Source: Myxococcota bacterium (lineage in GTDB: Bacteria; Myxococcota_A; Polyangia; Polyangiales; JANWZI01). Taken from it: a DNA stretch of 38,924 bases. A program made the translations under genes and the position numbers. Below the pieces are notes generated by a model. That model was not told where the DNA came from and made no database searches. It saw only the letters and a program-made list of their open reading frames with translations. Position 1 is the first letter of the stretch. Each line of letters starts with the position of its first letter. Positions 16,991-25,317 of the stretch are shown here, one piece after another. Where the stretch lies: positions 1-38,924 of the forward strand of contig JANWZI010000030.1 in NCBI GenBank assembly GCA_025054695.1, in the 5' to 3' direction.

Positions 16991-18534
16991 CCTCCGCGTC
17001 CCGTCCGGATGCCACGAGACGCGCGACGCACGACGAGCGCGCCGAGCACCAACGCGAGCCATCCGCCCGCGGTGCGGTGATCGCGACCGGATGCGTGCAG
17101 AGCGCAGCTCTGGCCGCGGAGTACCGAGCCACGGCCCGGAGGTCCCGCGCCGGCGCCGGGCGCGCACACCGACGTCGCGCCGTCGTCGAGCGGCACGCAA
17201 TCGAAGCGGCCCGGACACGGCATGGAATCGGTGCAAGTCCGCGTGCAGAAGCGGCGGCCGTCCGCGGTTTCGGCGCACAGCCCGCTCGCACAGTCGGACG
17301 GCGCGCGACACGAGGCGCCGAGGCCCGCGAGGACCGGCCGGCACGCGCCCTGGCCCCCTCCGGCGTCCTCGCACGAGAAGCCCGCGGGACAGGGCATCGC
17401 GTCCGAGCACAGCTCGGTGCAGAAAGCGCCTCCGCGCTCGAGGTCCTCGGCGCACAGGCCCGAAACGCACTCGCCCCCGCTCGTGCACGGATCGCCCAGG
17501 CGTCCCTGCGGCGCGAGCACGCAGCGACCGCTTTCCGGGTCGCAACGCTCGCCCGGGCCACAGTCGCCGTGCGTGCGGCATTCGGGCTCCGACGGCGGCG
17601 GTTCGGAGGGCGGCGGCTCCGACGGCGGTTCGGGTGGGGGCGTGGGCGCCGAAGCGGAGCAGTCCGCGCGACCGGACGCATCGCGACGCACGCACACGCG
17701 CGACCCGTCGCTGGCCGCCTCGCATCGGTCGCCGCCACAATCGGCATCGCTCGAACAGCGCGCGCCGCAGTAGCCGTTGCCGTCCGGATAGCGCAGACAG
17801 CGGCCCCCCGAGCACGCCGCGTCGCTCGTGCACCGCGCGCACGTCGTCCCGCCCGACGGAGGCTCCGGCGGTCCCGGATCGGGACCCGGCCCCGGTCCGG
17901 GCGGCGGTGGCGTGCCGCCGCCGTCGATGGGACCTCCGCCGCCACCCGGATAAAGCGTGCAGATGCCGCGCTCGTCGTCCGCGTTGAGCGACGAGACTCC
18001 GCCTCCGTACGCGTAGTACATCGTGGCATCGGGGTCGGACGAGTGCCCGAGGCCGAAGTAGTGGCCGGCCTCGTGCAGCACGATCGAATAAGCGTTGACG
18101 CGATTGCCCGATCCGGGACCCGTGATCCACGTGAAATGCACGCCGTTCATCGCCATCTGGGCGTCGACGATGTGACCGCCCGCGCCCCACGAGGGCCCCG
18201 TGATGCCGATGGCGTTGGGGTCGTCGATCCAGTTCCGCTCGATCCAACCGACGACGTTGCTTCCGCTCTGGAACGGAACCGCCGTCGTCGAGCCGCGGAA
18301 GTCGGTCCGCAGCGCGCTGCACTCGAGGCGCGCCCAGTCGTCGAAGCCCTGCCGCACGATCGGCAGCGTCGCGTCGTAGCCCCCGAGATCCTCGGACCCG
18401 GCATGATGCAGCGAGTACGGCGCCGGTCCGCGCCACGTCGGACGGCTGCTCGCGATGGGTGACCAGGCGCGTGCCGGCATCGCGATCCCGGCCGCGCCGG
18501 CAACGGCCGCGGCGGCGAGCAAGTACCGGCTCAC
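16987..18534 (-). CDS. Secreted matrixin-like (M10) metalloprotease with MYXO-CTERM-like tail
   Basis: The 515 residues start with a signal peptide (RYLLAAAAVAGAAGIAMPARA). The catalytic domain has HEAGHYFGLGH (His154, Glu155, His158, His164) and the Met-turn residue in DATMYY, so it should be a zinc endopeptidase of the metzincin type. A Pro/Gly linker follows, then Cys-rich modules (TSDAACSGGRC, CRTHGDCGPGERC, CTSGGECVSGLC, CRAPSDCASGLC). The tail is SCALHASGRD, a hydrophobic stretch (WLALVLGALVV) and Arg residues, the MYXO-CTERM layout for surface anchoring. The GTG start has GGGAGG upstream and overlaps the stop of the preceding gene by 4 nt, so the two are coupled. Confidence 0.9.
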   Translation of the reverse strand: MSRYLLAAAAVAGAAGIAMPARAWSPIASSRPTWRGPAPYSLHHAGSEDLGGYDATLPIVRQGFDDWARLECSALRTDFRGSTTAVPFQSGSNVVGWIERNWIDDPNAIGITGPSWGAGGHIVDAQMAMNGVHFTWITGPGSGNRVNAYSIVLHEAGHYFGLGHSSDPDATMYYAYGGGVSSLNADDERGICTLYPGGGGGPIDGGGTPPPPGPGPGPDPGPPEPPSGGTTCARCTSDAACSGGRCLRYPDGNGYCGARCSSDADCGGDRCEAASDGSRVCVRRDASGRADCSASAPTPPPEPPSEPPPSEPPPSEPECRTHGDCGPGERCDPESGRCVLAPQGRLGDPCTSGGECVSGLCAEDLERGGAFCTELCSDAMPCPAGFSCEDAGGGQGACRPVLAGLGASCRAPSDCASGLCAETADGRRFCTRTCTDSMPCPGRFDCVPLDDGATSVCAPGAGAGPPGRGSVLRGQSCALHASGRDHRTAGGWLALVLGALVVRRASRGIRTGRGG

Positions 18535-19121
18535 GGCGCGTTGCCTCCCGAGACGATCGCGCGGATGCGCTCGATGCGCTCGAGCAGGTCCGCGAGCGGC
18601 ATCGAGGTCGGGGGCAAGTGGCGAAGCTGCATCCGTCCGTTCGACCAGTGGGCGAAGGCCGCGTCGGACAGATCGCGCTCGACCCACGTGGGTCCATCGA
18701 CGGCGGCGCGCACGACGAATCGGCCCTGAGCCATGCCCCAGGTGCGCCACCGTCCCTCGGGGTCGAGGCGAAGCATGAGCACGACGCGCTCCGAGGGGCG
18801 GTACTCGGGCGTGCCCGCGATGCGCATGCCGCCGCCCTGCCACAGCCCGCCGCGCTCCTCGACGACGACGTGGCGGCCGACGGGATGACCCCACGCACGA
18901 TCCACCCGGACGACGGTTGCGGTCCACGGCTCGACGCGCCGCTGGCGCATCTGGAGCCGCGTGCCGACGGAGACGACCTCGCCCATCACGATGGCATCGG
19001 CGGACGCGATGAGGTCGTCAAGGGGCAACTCGACCAGCACCGTCGCGTGCGTCCGCGCAGGGCCGGCGACGAGCGATGCGAGCATGACACCGATGGCGGC
19101 CAGGGTCCGAGCGGGGCTCAC
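18531..19121 (-). CDS. Secreted protein of unknown function, coupled to the matrixin-like protease
   Basis: The 196 residues start with a signal peptide (TLAAIGVMLASLVAGPARTHA). The mature part begins TVLVELPLDDLIASADAIVMGEVVSV, which resembles secreted beta-barrel-like proteins with a (D/E)LxxLxxxADxVxxGxV pattern, and ends in a charged helix (LADLLERIERIRAIVSG). It has no Cys and no catalytic motif. Its stop overlaps the protease start by 4 nt, so equal expression is likely. An inhibitor or chaperone role towards the protease is possible but not shown. The GTG start has no strong ribosome site. Confidence 0.75.
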   Translation of the reverse strand: MSPARTLAAIGVMLASLVAGPARTHATVLVELPLDDLIASADAIVMGEVVSVGTRLQMRQRRVEPWTATVVRVDRAWGHPVGRHVVVEERGGLWQGGGMRIAGTPEYRPSERVVLMLRLDPEGRWRTWGMAQGRFVVRAAVDGPTWVERDLSDAAFAHWSNGRMQLRHLPPTSMPLADLLERIERIRAIVSGGNAP

Positions 19122-19184
19122 GCCCGCAATCGAAGCGTGGGGCGTGCCACCAGAATCCTCAGTAATTCCGAGACATCAGTCACG

Positions 19185-19198
19185 GCGTGCCGGCACGC
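19185..19198. promoter_or_regulatory. 14-bp perfect palindrome in a divergent gap
   Basis: GCGTGCCGGCACGC lies in the 241-bp gap between the divergent protease operon and sthA, about 65 bp from the first and 165 bp from the second. It could be an operator shared by both promoters. No convincing -35/-10 pair was found nearby. Confidence 0.3.
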
Positions 19199-19362
19199 GG
19201 AACGCGCCGTGCTCCGGCCCGAAGAAGGTTGCGCTCGACCCGCCGCGTACGCGACGCTGATGCCGGTGAAAAGCCGTGGGACGCGCAAGCCGCGGTCGGT
19301 CCGTCCCTCCGTGCGCAGACGACGAGGCCGCATGATCGGGCTCGGGGAGAGCTGAGGGTCGC

Positions 19363-20769
19363 GTGAGCGAGTCGTTCGATCTGGTGGTCATCGGCGCCGG
19401 GCCGGCGGGCGAGAAAGGCGCCGTTCAGGCGGCCTACTTCGGCAAGCGCGTCGCCATCGTCGAGAAGGAGCCGACCCCCGGCGGCGCGGCGGTGCACACG
19501 GGAACGCTTCCGAGCAAGACGCTTCGTGAGAGCGCGCTGTATCTGTCGGGGTATCGAGCGCGCGATCTGTATGGGATTGCCGTCGAGCTCGAGCCGGATG
19601 CGACGCTGCCCCGGTTGATGGCGCGCAAGACGGCGATTGCGCAGGCGGAGGCGGAGCAGATGCGCGCCAATCTCGAGCGGCACGGCGTCGAGATCGTGTA
19701 CGGACGGGCGCGCCTGCTCGACGGCCACCGGGTGCAGGTCGTGCAGCCGGACGGAACGAGCAGGCTGCTGGAAGGACGATACGTCCTGCTGGCGACCGGG
19801 AGCGTGCCGCGCCGCCCCGAGGACATCGACTTCGACGATACGCACGTGCACGACAGCGACGAGATCCTCACCCTCGAGCGGCTACCGCGCTCGCTCGTCG
19901 TGCTCGGAGGCGGCGTCATCGGGTGCGAGTACGCGTGCATGTTCGCCGCGCTCGGCGTCCGCGTCACGCTCGTCGACACGCGCCCGCAGATCCTGCCGTT
20001 CCTCGATGCCGAGATCGTGCAGCGGCTGTGCGAGGCGATGGGCCGGCTCGGCATCGAGATGCGCCTGGGGCGCCGCTGGGAGCGCGTCGCGCGCCAGGGC
20101 GAGCGCATCGTGTGCGAGCTGTCGGGCGGTGAGCGGCTCGAGTCCGAGGACGTGTTGTTCGCTGCCGGTCGCGTCGGGGCGACCGCGGGCCTCGGGCTCG
20201 AAGAGGTCGGCGTGCGATGCGACGCGCGCGGATACGTCGTCGTCGACGAATGCTTCCGCACGAGCGTGCCGACCGTGCTCGCCGCGGGCGACGTCGTCGG
20301 CTTCCCGATGCTGGCGAGCACCGCGATGGAGCAAGCGCGCGTCGCCGTCTGCCGCGCGTTCGGTTTCGCCTACAAGCAGACGATGGCGTCACTCTTGCCG
20401 TACGGCATCTACACCATTCCCGAGTGCAGCGCCGTCGGAGAGACCGAGCAGGGCTGCCGCGACAAAGGGATCGCGTACGTCGCCGGGCGCGCCCTGTACC
20501 GCGACAACGCGCGCGGCAAGATCACGGGGGACCTCGAGGGAATCACCAAGCTCGTCGTCGCCGCCGCCGATCGGCGCGTGCTCGGCGTGCACGTCGTCGG
20601 CGAGCGCGCGAGCGAGCTGGTGCACATCGGCCAGGCCGTCATCGCGATGGGCGGCACGGTCGACGTGTTCATCGACATGGTGTTCAACTACCCGACGCTG
20701 GCCGAGAGCTACAAGTACGCGGCGTACGACTGTTTGCGGCAGCTCGCCACGCGTTCCGCTGTGCGCTGA
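19363..20769 (+). CDS. sthA: Soluble pyridine nucleotide transhydrogenase (Si-specific NAD(P)+ transhydrogenase)
   Basis: The 468-residue flavoprotein of the disulfide reductase fold has the FAD-binding GAGPAG at 11-16, an NAD(P)-binding GGGVIGCEYA, FAAGRVGATAGLGLE, and FNYPTLAESYKYAAYDC at the dimer interface. The redox-active Cys pair of true disulfide reductases is absent: the segment reads GGAAVHTGTLPSKTLRE with Ala and Thr at those sites. The C-terminal catalytic His-Glu pair is also replaced by the FNYPT form found in SthA. It should therefore move hydride between NADPH and NAD+. The GTG start follows a GAGGG. It is convergent with the TPR lipoprotein gene, with array 7 between them. 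Confidence 0.9.
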   Translation: MSESFDLVVIGAGPAGEKGAVQAAYFGKRVAIVEKEPTPGGAAVHTGTLPSKTLRESALYLSGYRARDLYGIAVELEPDATLPRLMARKTAIAQAEAEQMRANLERHGVEIVYGRARLLDGHRVQVVQPDGTSRLLEGRYVLLATGSVPRRPEDIDFDDTHVHDSDEILTLERLPRSLVVLGGGVIGCEYACMFAALGVRVTLVDTRPQILPFLDAEIVQRLCEAMGRLGIEMRLGRRWERVARQGERIVCELSGGERLESEDVLFAAGRVGATAGLGLEEVGVRCDARGYVVVDECFRTSVPTVLAAGDVVGFPMLASTAMEQARVAVCRAFGFAYKQTMASLLPYGIYTIPECSAVGETEQGCRDKGIAYVAGRALYRDNARGKITGDLEGITKLVVAAADRRVLGVHVVGERASELVHIGQAVIAMGGTVDVFIDMVFNYPTLAESYKYAAYDCLRQLATRSAVR

Positions 20770-20802
20770 CCGCCCCGGGCATCACCACGGTACGGCGGTG
20801 GG

Positions 20803-20864
20803 CGGCCTCGGCCTCGGTCTCGGGCTCCGGTTCGGGCTCGGAGTCGGCCTCGGGCTCAGCTTCG
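20803..20864. repeat. Hexamer array 7 (GGNCTC on + strand)
   Basis: The shortest array, about 10 units, in the convergent gap between sthA and the TPR lipoprotein gene. It is followed at 20873-20882 by CGCGACACCC, the left part of the palindromic element, without the CACGT inverted repeat. Confidence 0.75.
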
Positions 20865-20948
20865 AACGACACCGCGACACCCGCGAGCCCAACGGGCCGC
20901 CGCGGTCGAGATCCACCTCCCCTCCGACCCGCGACGGGCCGGGGGCGT

Positions 20949-23135
20949 TCAGCGCCCGACGAGCTCGGCGGCCATCGCGTACTCGTAGAAACCGAGCATC
21001 TCGGTCTCGAGGACCAGTCGAAACTGACGCTCGGCCCCCTCGCGATCCCCGTCGGCGAGTCGGCGCACGCCCTCGTAGAAGAAGGCCTCGGCGCGCTCGC
21101 CCCGGGTGCGCGCCTCGGCGAGCAGATCCTCGTAGCGGATCTTGCCCCGGACGAGCCGTGCGAGCCGCTCGTGCCAGCGCGCGCCGTCGGACTGCTCTTC
21201 GAGCGTGTGGATCGCGAGCGGGGAAGGCGCCACGCCCGCGCGCGCTCCCACGAGCAACGTCCAGAGCGCGAAGTAGACCTTCCATTCGGCCGTGAGCGCC
21301 GTGACGCGAAGCGCGGCGGCGAGTGCCTCTTCGGCGAGCGCCGCGTCCGGAACGGGCGCCGTGGCCAGAAAGGCGAGCGCGCGGGCCGCGGTTTCGCGCC
21401 GGCGCCACCCCGCGAACGACTCTCGGAATAGTCGCGTGGCCTGCTGCGCGCGTCCGAGCCGTGCCTCGAGGATCGCACGCGAGACGAGCACGTCGGCCGG
21501 ATCGACGCCACGGCTTCGCGGCACCTGCTCGAGCAGCGTGAGCGCCTCGCGATACATGCGTGCGGATTGCTCCGGATTGCCCGCGACGCGGAAGGCGTCC
21601 CCGAGGTGCTCGAGAAGCGCGGCGCGCTGCACCGGCCCCGCGTCGTCCTCCAGGCGGTCGAGAGCATCGCGATACATGCGCACGGCGGTGGCCGCATCGC
21701 CCTGAAGCTCCGCGAGGCGCCCACGCTGCACGAGCGCCGCGGGAGTCGGACGAAGCGAAATGCTGGCGTCCAGGTGCCGGCGCGCTGCGCTCGCTTCTCC
21801 CGTCTGCAACGCGAGCACCCCGGCGACGTGCTCGAGCCGCTCGCGCGACAGCGGCGGCGGGTGGCCGGGCCACCGGGATTCGTGCGCGTCGAGCACGGTA
21901 CGCGCGACGCGGAGCAGATCGCGGGCGAGCTCGGCATCAGCTCCGGCCTCGTCCGCGTCGAGCGCGGATCGCAGCAGCTCGAGCGACTCGTCGAGCACGG
22001 CCCGCTCGTCGGTGCCGAGCGCGGCGACGCGCTCGATCCAGGCCGCCACTTCGCCCCATCGCCCGGCGGCCCGCTCGACGCGCGCAAGGCACAACGGGAA
22101 GCGGGGATCGGTCGGCGCGCGGCGCAAACCGAGGCGGCACAGCCCGCGGGTCACTTCGGCGCGGCCGGAACGGTAGGCGTCGGCGAGCTGCAAGAGCGCG
22201 TCATTGTCGCCGCTGCTCGCCTCGTCGAGCAGACGGACGAGGCGAAGGTCCAGGCCCGCGATGCGTCCCGCTTCGAGGGGCACGCCACCCCCACGCCCGA
22301 GCGCTTCGAGCAGACGTTGCACGCCTGCGTCCGTGCCGGAGGAAAGCCCCGCGCCCGCAGGGCGGCCCAGTGCGGCGAGGCTGCGTCGCGCCCCGGCGAG
22401 GTCGCCAAATCGCAGGTGGACGCCGGCGACGTCGAGAGGCGTCGCGCGCACGAGCAACGGCCCGTGCAGGAGCTCCTCCCGCCGCAGATTGCGGTTCGGA
22501 CCGGCCGTCATCTCCTGGACGATCGCGTCGTGTCGCTCCACGTACAGGCGGACCCATCGCTCGAGCACGTGCGGTGCGGGGCAAAGTCGCGCCTGGGCCT
22601 CCCAGATGCGGAGCAGTCGGCCGAATCGCTCGACGGGACTACGAATTCGCTCGCGCGCCTGCCAGCTCCATTCGGCCACCATCTCGTAGTGCTCGATGAG
22701 CGCGCCATCCTGCGGATGCATGGCGCGGCGGATGCACAACGCGCCGAGCACCACGGCCTCTTCGCCGCGCGGCGACCCGTCCACCACGAGGCGTTCGGCG
22801 ATCCGGTCGGCGAATGCCGGTAGCCTTCCGCGCGCGTAGTCCTCGGGCTGGAGCAACGACGCGAGGTGCTCGAGAAGGGCGACGCGCCTCTCGTGGCTGC
22901 CCTCCTCCTCGAGCAGGCGCCGGGCACGCTCCTCGAGCACGCCGAGGATCGCGTCGAGCAGCGCCGGACGCGACGGGTGGTCCAGCGGCAGCGCGTGCAG
23001 CGCGCGCTCTGCCCGAGCCACCGTCCGCTCATCGACGCGTTCCGGCAGGCTCAGCGGGACGGTCGCGGCGAGGCGCGGCTCGCTCGCTCCGCAGGCCGCC
23101 AGCGCGAACAGCAGCCAACGAGCGCGAAGGCTCAC
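20949..23135 (-). CDS. Large TPR lipoprotein
   Basis: The 728 residues begin VSLRARWLLFALAAC, a lipoprotein signal with lipobox LAAC, then ASEPRLAATVPLSLPERVDE. The rest is helical. Clear TPR motifs lie in the C-terminal half: LQTGEASAARRHLDASISLR, LAELQGDAATAVRMYRDALD, LGDAFRVAGNPEQSARMYRE and FEG-type repeats such as GVRRLADGDREGAERQFRLV. The N-terminal half is divergent helical repeat. The start is the GTG at 23135, because the lipoprotein signal begins there; the longer open frame upstream is Arg/Gln-rich and not protein-like. It is probably an outer-membrane scaffold; partners are unknown. It is divergent from the CPBP gene by 78 bp. Confidence 0.82.
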   Translation of the reverse strand: MSLRARWLLFALAACGASEPRLAATVPLSLPERVDERTVARAERALHALPLDHPSRPALLDAILGVLEERARRLLEEEGSHERRVALLEHLASLLQPEDYARGRLPAFADRIAERLVVDGSPRGEEAVVLGALCIRRAMHPQDGALIEHYEMVAEWSWQARERIRSPVERFGRLLRIWEAQARLCPAPHVLERWVRLYVERHDAIVQEMTAGPNRNLRREELLHGPLLVRATPLDVAGVHLRFGDLAGARRSLAALGRPAGAGLSSGTDAGVQRLLEALGRGGGVPLEAGRIAGLDLRLVRLLDEASSGDNDALLQLADAYRSGRAEVTRGLCRLGLRRAPTDPRFPLCLARVERAAGRWGEVAAWIERVAALGTDERAVLDESLELLRSALDADEAGADAELARDLLRVARTVLDAHESRWPGHPPPLSRERLEHVAGVLALQTGEASAARRHLDASISLRPTPAALVQRGRLAELQGDAATAVRMYRDALDRLEDDAGPVQRAALLEHLGDAFRVAGNPEQSARMYREALTLLEQVPRSRGVDPADVLVSRAILEARLGRAQQATRLFRESFAGWRRRETAARALAFLATAPVPDAALAEEALAAALRVTALTAEWKVYFALWTLLVGARAGVAPSPLAIHTLEEQSDGARWHERLARLVRGKIRYEDLLAEARTRGERAEAFFYEGVRRLADGDREGAERQFRLVLETEMLGFYEYAMAAELVGR

Positions 23136-23213
23136 CGCGAAGCACCATAGCAGAATCGCGCCGGCGAGCCGCGAGCCACGGTACCCCGCGTCGGTGCGCG
23201 CTACGCTCGCGTC

Positions 23214-24077
23214 GTGCGCGATACGCCGCCGGCGGCACGCCTCTCGTGGTGGGCCGCCCCGACGCTCGTGGCCGTCGCGGCGCTGGTCGCCTCGGCGGTC
23301 CACTGGCTCCAGGGGACCGTGTACGCCTGGATCTCGGGCGGCCTCGCGCGTCCCGGCGTCTTGGTCGAGCGCGATCCGCTCGCGCTCGGCGTCTCGCAAG
23401 CCTTCGGCGTCCTCGCCGCGCTGCTCGTCGCGCACCTGCTCTGGCCGGCGCCGGTCGGGCTGCGGGAGCGGGTCGGCCTGTTGCCCGTCCCGTTGCGCGC
23501 GGGCGCGCTCGCGCTGCTTGCCGGCGCGGGGATGCAGCTTCCGCTGAGCGAGATCGCGAGCCTCGTCGAATGGATCGCGCCCCGACCACCCGCGGAGCGG
23601 CTCGCCGCGCTGCTGCCGCGTCCGAGCCTCGAGCAACCCGGCCGTGCGCTCGCCGCGCTGCTCGGGGTCGTGGTGCTGGCGCCGATCGCCGAGGAGGTGC
23701 TGTTTCGCGGCTTGCTCCTGCGCGGACTGCGCGAGCGCTACGGGACCGGCTTCGCGCTCGGCGTCTCGAGCGCGATGTTCGCGCTCGCCCACGGACTGCA
23801 CGCGGCGCCGCACGCGCTGGTGGCCGCGGTGATCCTCGGCGCAGTCGTGCTACGCACCGGCTCGATCGTGCCCGCGATCGGAATGCACGCGGCGACCAAC
23901 GCCGTCCCGTTCCTGCTCACCGCCGAAGTCGCGCGAATCGACGGATTCAACGTGCCCTCCGAGCGCGGGGAGCACGTTTCCTGGCCCTGGTTGCTGGGCT
24001 CGATGGTGCTGTGCGTCGCGACGCTCGTTCCCCTGCTCGTGCCCGAGCGGGCCCGGAGTGACCGTGCGACCGAGTGA
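23214..24077 (+). CDS. CPBP (CAAX/Abi) family intramembrane metalloprotease
   Basis: The 287 residues include about eight hydrophobic segments. The CPBP motifs are all present: EEVLFRG (Glu160, Glu161, Arg165), FALAH (Phe189, His193) and HAATN (His225, Asn229). Such proteins are glutamate intramembrane proteases related to Rce1; bacterial members have varied or unknown substrates. The GTG start has no strong ribosome site. The stop overlaps the patatin gene, so the two are probably one operon. Confidence 0.9.
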   Translation: MRDTPPAARLSWWAAPTLVAVAALVASAVHWLQGTVYAWISGGLARPGVLVERDPLALGVSQAFGVLAALLVAHLLWPAPVGLRERVGLLPVPLRAGALALLAGAGMQLPLSEIASLVEWIAPRPPAERLAALLPRPSLEQPGRALAALLGVVVLAPIAEEVLFRGLLLRGLRERYGTGFALGVSSAMFALAHGLHAAPHALVAAVILGAVVLRTGSIVPAIGMHAATNAVPFLLTAEVARIDGFNVPSERGEHVSWPWLLGSMVLCVATLVPLLVPERARSDRATE

Positions 24078-25191
24078 CGGCGCCATGCGGAGCGCGGGCG
24101 GAGACGGCCCCGAGCTTCGTACGGGCCGACGCGGGCTGTGCCTGACCGGCGGAGGCGTGACCGGCGCGTTGCATCAGGTCGGGGTGCTGGCCGCGCTCGA
24201 GGAGGCGGAGCGCGTGAGCGGCGCGGAGGGTGGCGGCGGGCGAGCCAGCCGTCCTCCGGCGGCGGCATTCGACGTGATCGTCGGTGCCTCGTCCGGCGCG
24301 ACCGTGGCGCTGGCGCTCGCGACGGGCGTCGGCGCGGGCCGGCTGTACCGCGCGCTGCTCGATCCGGCCGACGACTTCTTTCCACTGCGCCGTCAGCACC
24401 TGTTCCGGCTGGACGCGGCCGAGTGGGGCCGTGTGGCGCGCAGCGTGCTCGGCGCGCTGCGCCGCATGCTCGTCTCGGTGTCCGACCGTCCGCTCGACGT
24501 CGATCCGTGGCTCGAGCTGGAGCGGTTCGTCGATGCGCTTCCTGCGGGCCTGTTCACCCTGAACGCGTACACGGAGTTCCTCGAGCACTTCTGCGAGCGT
24601 CGCGGGCTGCCGCGTACGTTCCGCGGACTGGACGTCGAGCTTCTCGTCGTCGCGCACGATCTGGATCGCGGCACGCGCATCGTCTTCGGGCAGGAGCCGC
24701 TGCGCGACGTCTCGCTCGCGCTCGCCGTGGCCGCCTCGACCGCCGTGCCCATTCTCTTCGCCCCGGTGCGCGTCGCCGGACACGACTGCATCGACGGCGG
24801 TCTCGGAGACGTCGGCCACGTCGACGTCGCGGTCGAACGGGGTTGCGACCGCGTGCTCGTGGTCAATCCGATGGTGCCTTTCTTCAACGACCCGGACGTC
24901 CAGGACGTTCCGACGGGTCACGGTCCGCGGCGCCGGCTGCGCGACAAGGGACTGCTGTGGGTCTACAACCAGAGCGTACGCTTGCGGTCCGAGGGGCGCT
25001 TCCACCGGATGCTCGCGGCCTACCGTGCGGCGCATCCGAACGTGCGCGTCGCGCTCGTCGAGCCGGCGCGCGACGACGCGATGCTGTTCCTGCACTCGCC
25101 GATGAACTTCGCGGCGCGGCGCACGCTCCTGGAGCACGCCTACCGCGACACGCTCGAGCGATTGCGCTCGGGTCGGCTGGAGGTTCCCTGA
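24064..25191 (+). CDS. Patatin-like phospholipase
   Basis: About 375 residues. Visible are the oxyanion loop LCLTGGGVTGALHQVGVL (GGGVTG at 29-34), the nucleophile motif GASSG (Ser76) and the catalytic Asp in IDGGLGD (Asp244), giving the Ser-Asp dyad of patatins. No signal peptide is present. It should hydrolyse acyl esters of membrane lipids. The start chosen is GTG 24064 with GGAG five bases upstream, overlapping the CPBP stop; GTG 24058 and ATG 24085 are alternatives. The pairing with a membrane protease suggests a shared membrane-related task, but no sequence evidence says which. Confidence 0.88.
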   Translation: MRPSDGAMRSAGGDGPELRTGRRGLCLTGGGVTGALHQVGVLAALEEAERVSGAEGGGGRASRPPAAAFDVIVGASSGATVALALATGVGAGRLYRALLDPADDFFPLRRQHLFRLDAAEWGRVARSVLGALRRMLVSVSDRPLDVDPWLELERFVDALPAGLFTLNAYTEFLEHFCERRGLPRTFRGLDVELLVVAHDLDRGTRIVFGQEPLRDVSLALAVAASTAVPILFAPVRVAGHDCIDGGLGDVGHVDVAVERGCDRVLVVNPMVPFFNDPDVQDVPTGHGPRRRLRDKGLLWVYNQSVRLRSEGRFHRMLAAYRAAHPNVRVALVEPARDDAMLFLHSPMNFAARRTLLEHAYRDTLERLRSGRLEVP

Positions 25192-25317
25192 CGAACGCGG
25201 TCGGAGCAGACCCAATCGCAGCTCGCTTCTGGCGCTGGCGGAGTCCGCCCGATACACTCGAGTCGCGCGGGGTCGTGCGCGCCGCGCGCGCGTGGACGGC
25301 ACCGACGGGAGGTCGGC

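Noticed and set aside
19363-20769. Dihydrolipoamide dehydrogenase or mercuric reductase
   Set aside because: Both redox-active Cys residues are missing and the C-terminal segment is of the SthA type.
20949-23813. 954-codon form of the TPR lipoprotein
   Set aside because: The extra N-terminal part is Arg/Gln-rich, overlaps the divergent CPBP gene and would bury the lipoprotein signal.
23214-25191. CPBP-patatin pair as an anti-phage defence system
   Set aside because: No sensor, nucleotide-signalling enzyme or other defence gene is present, and both genes are common housekeeping-type membrane enzymes.
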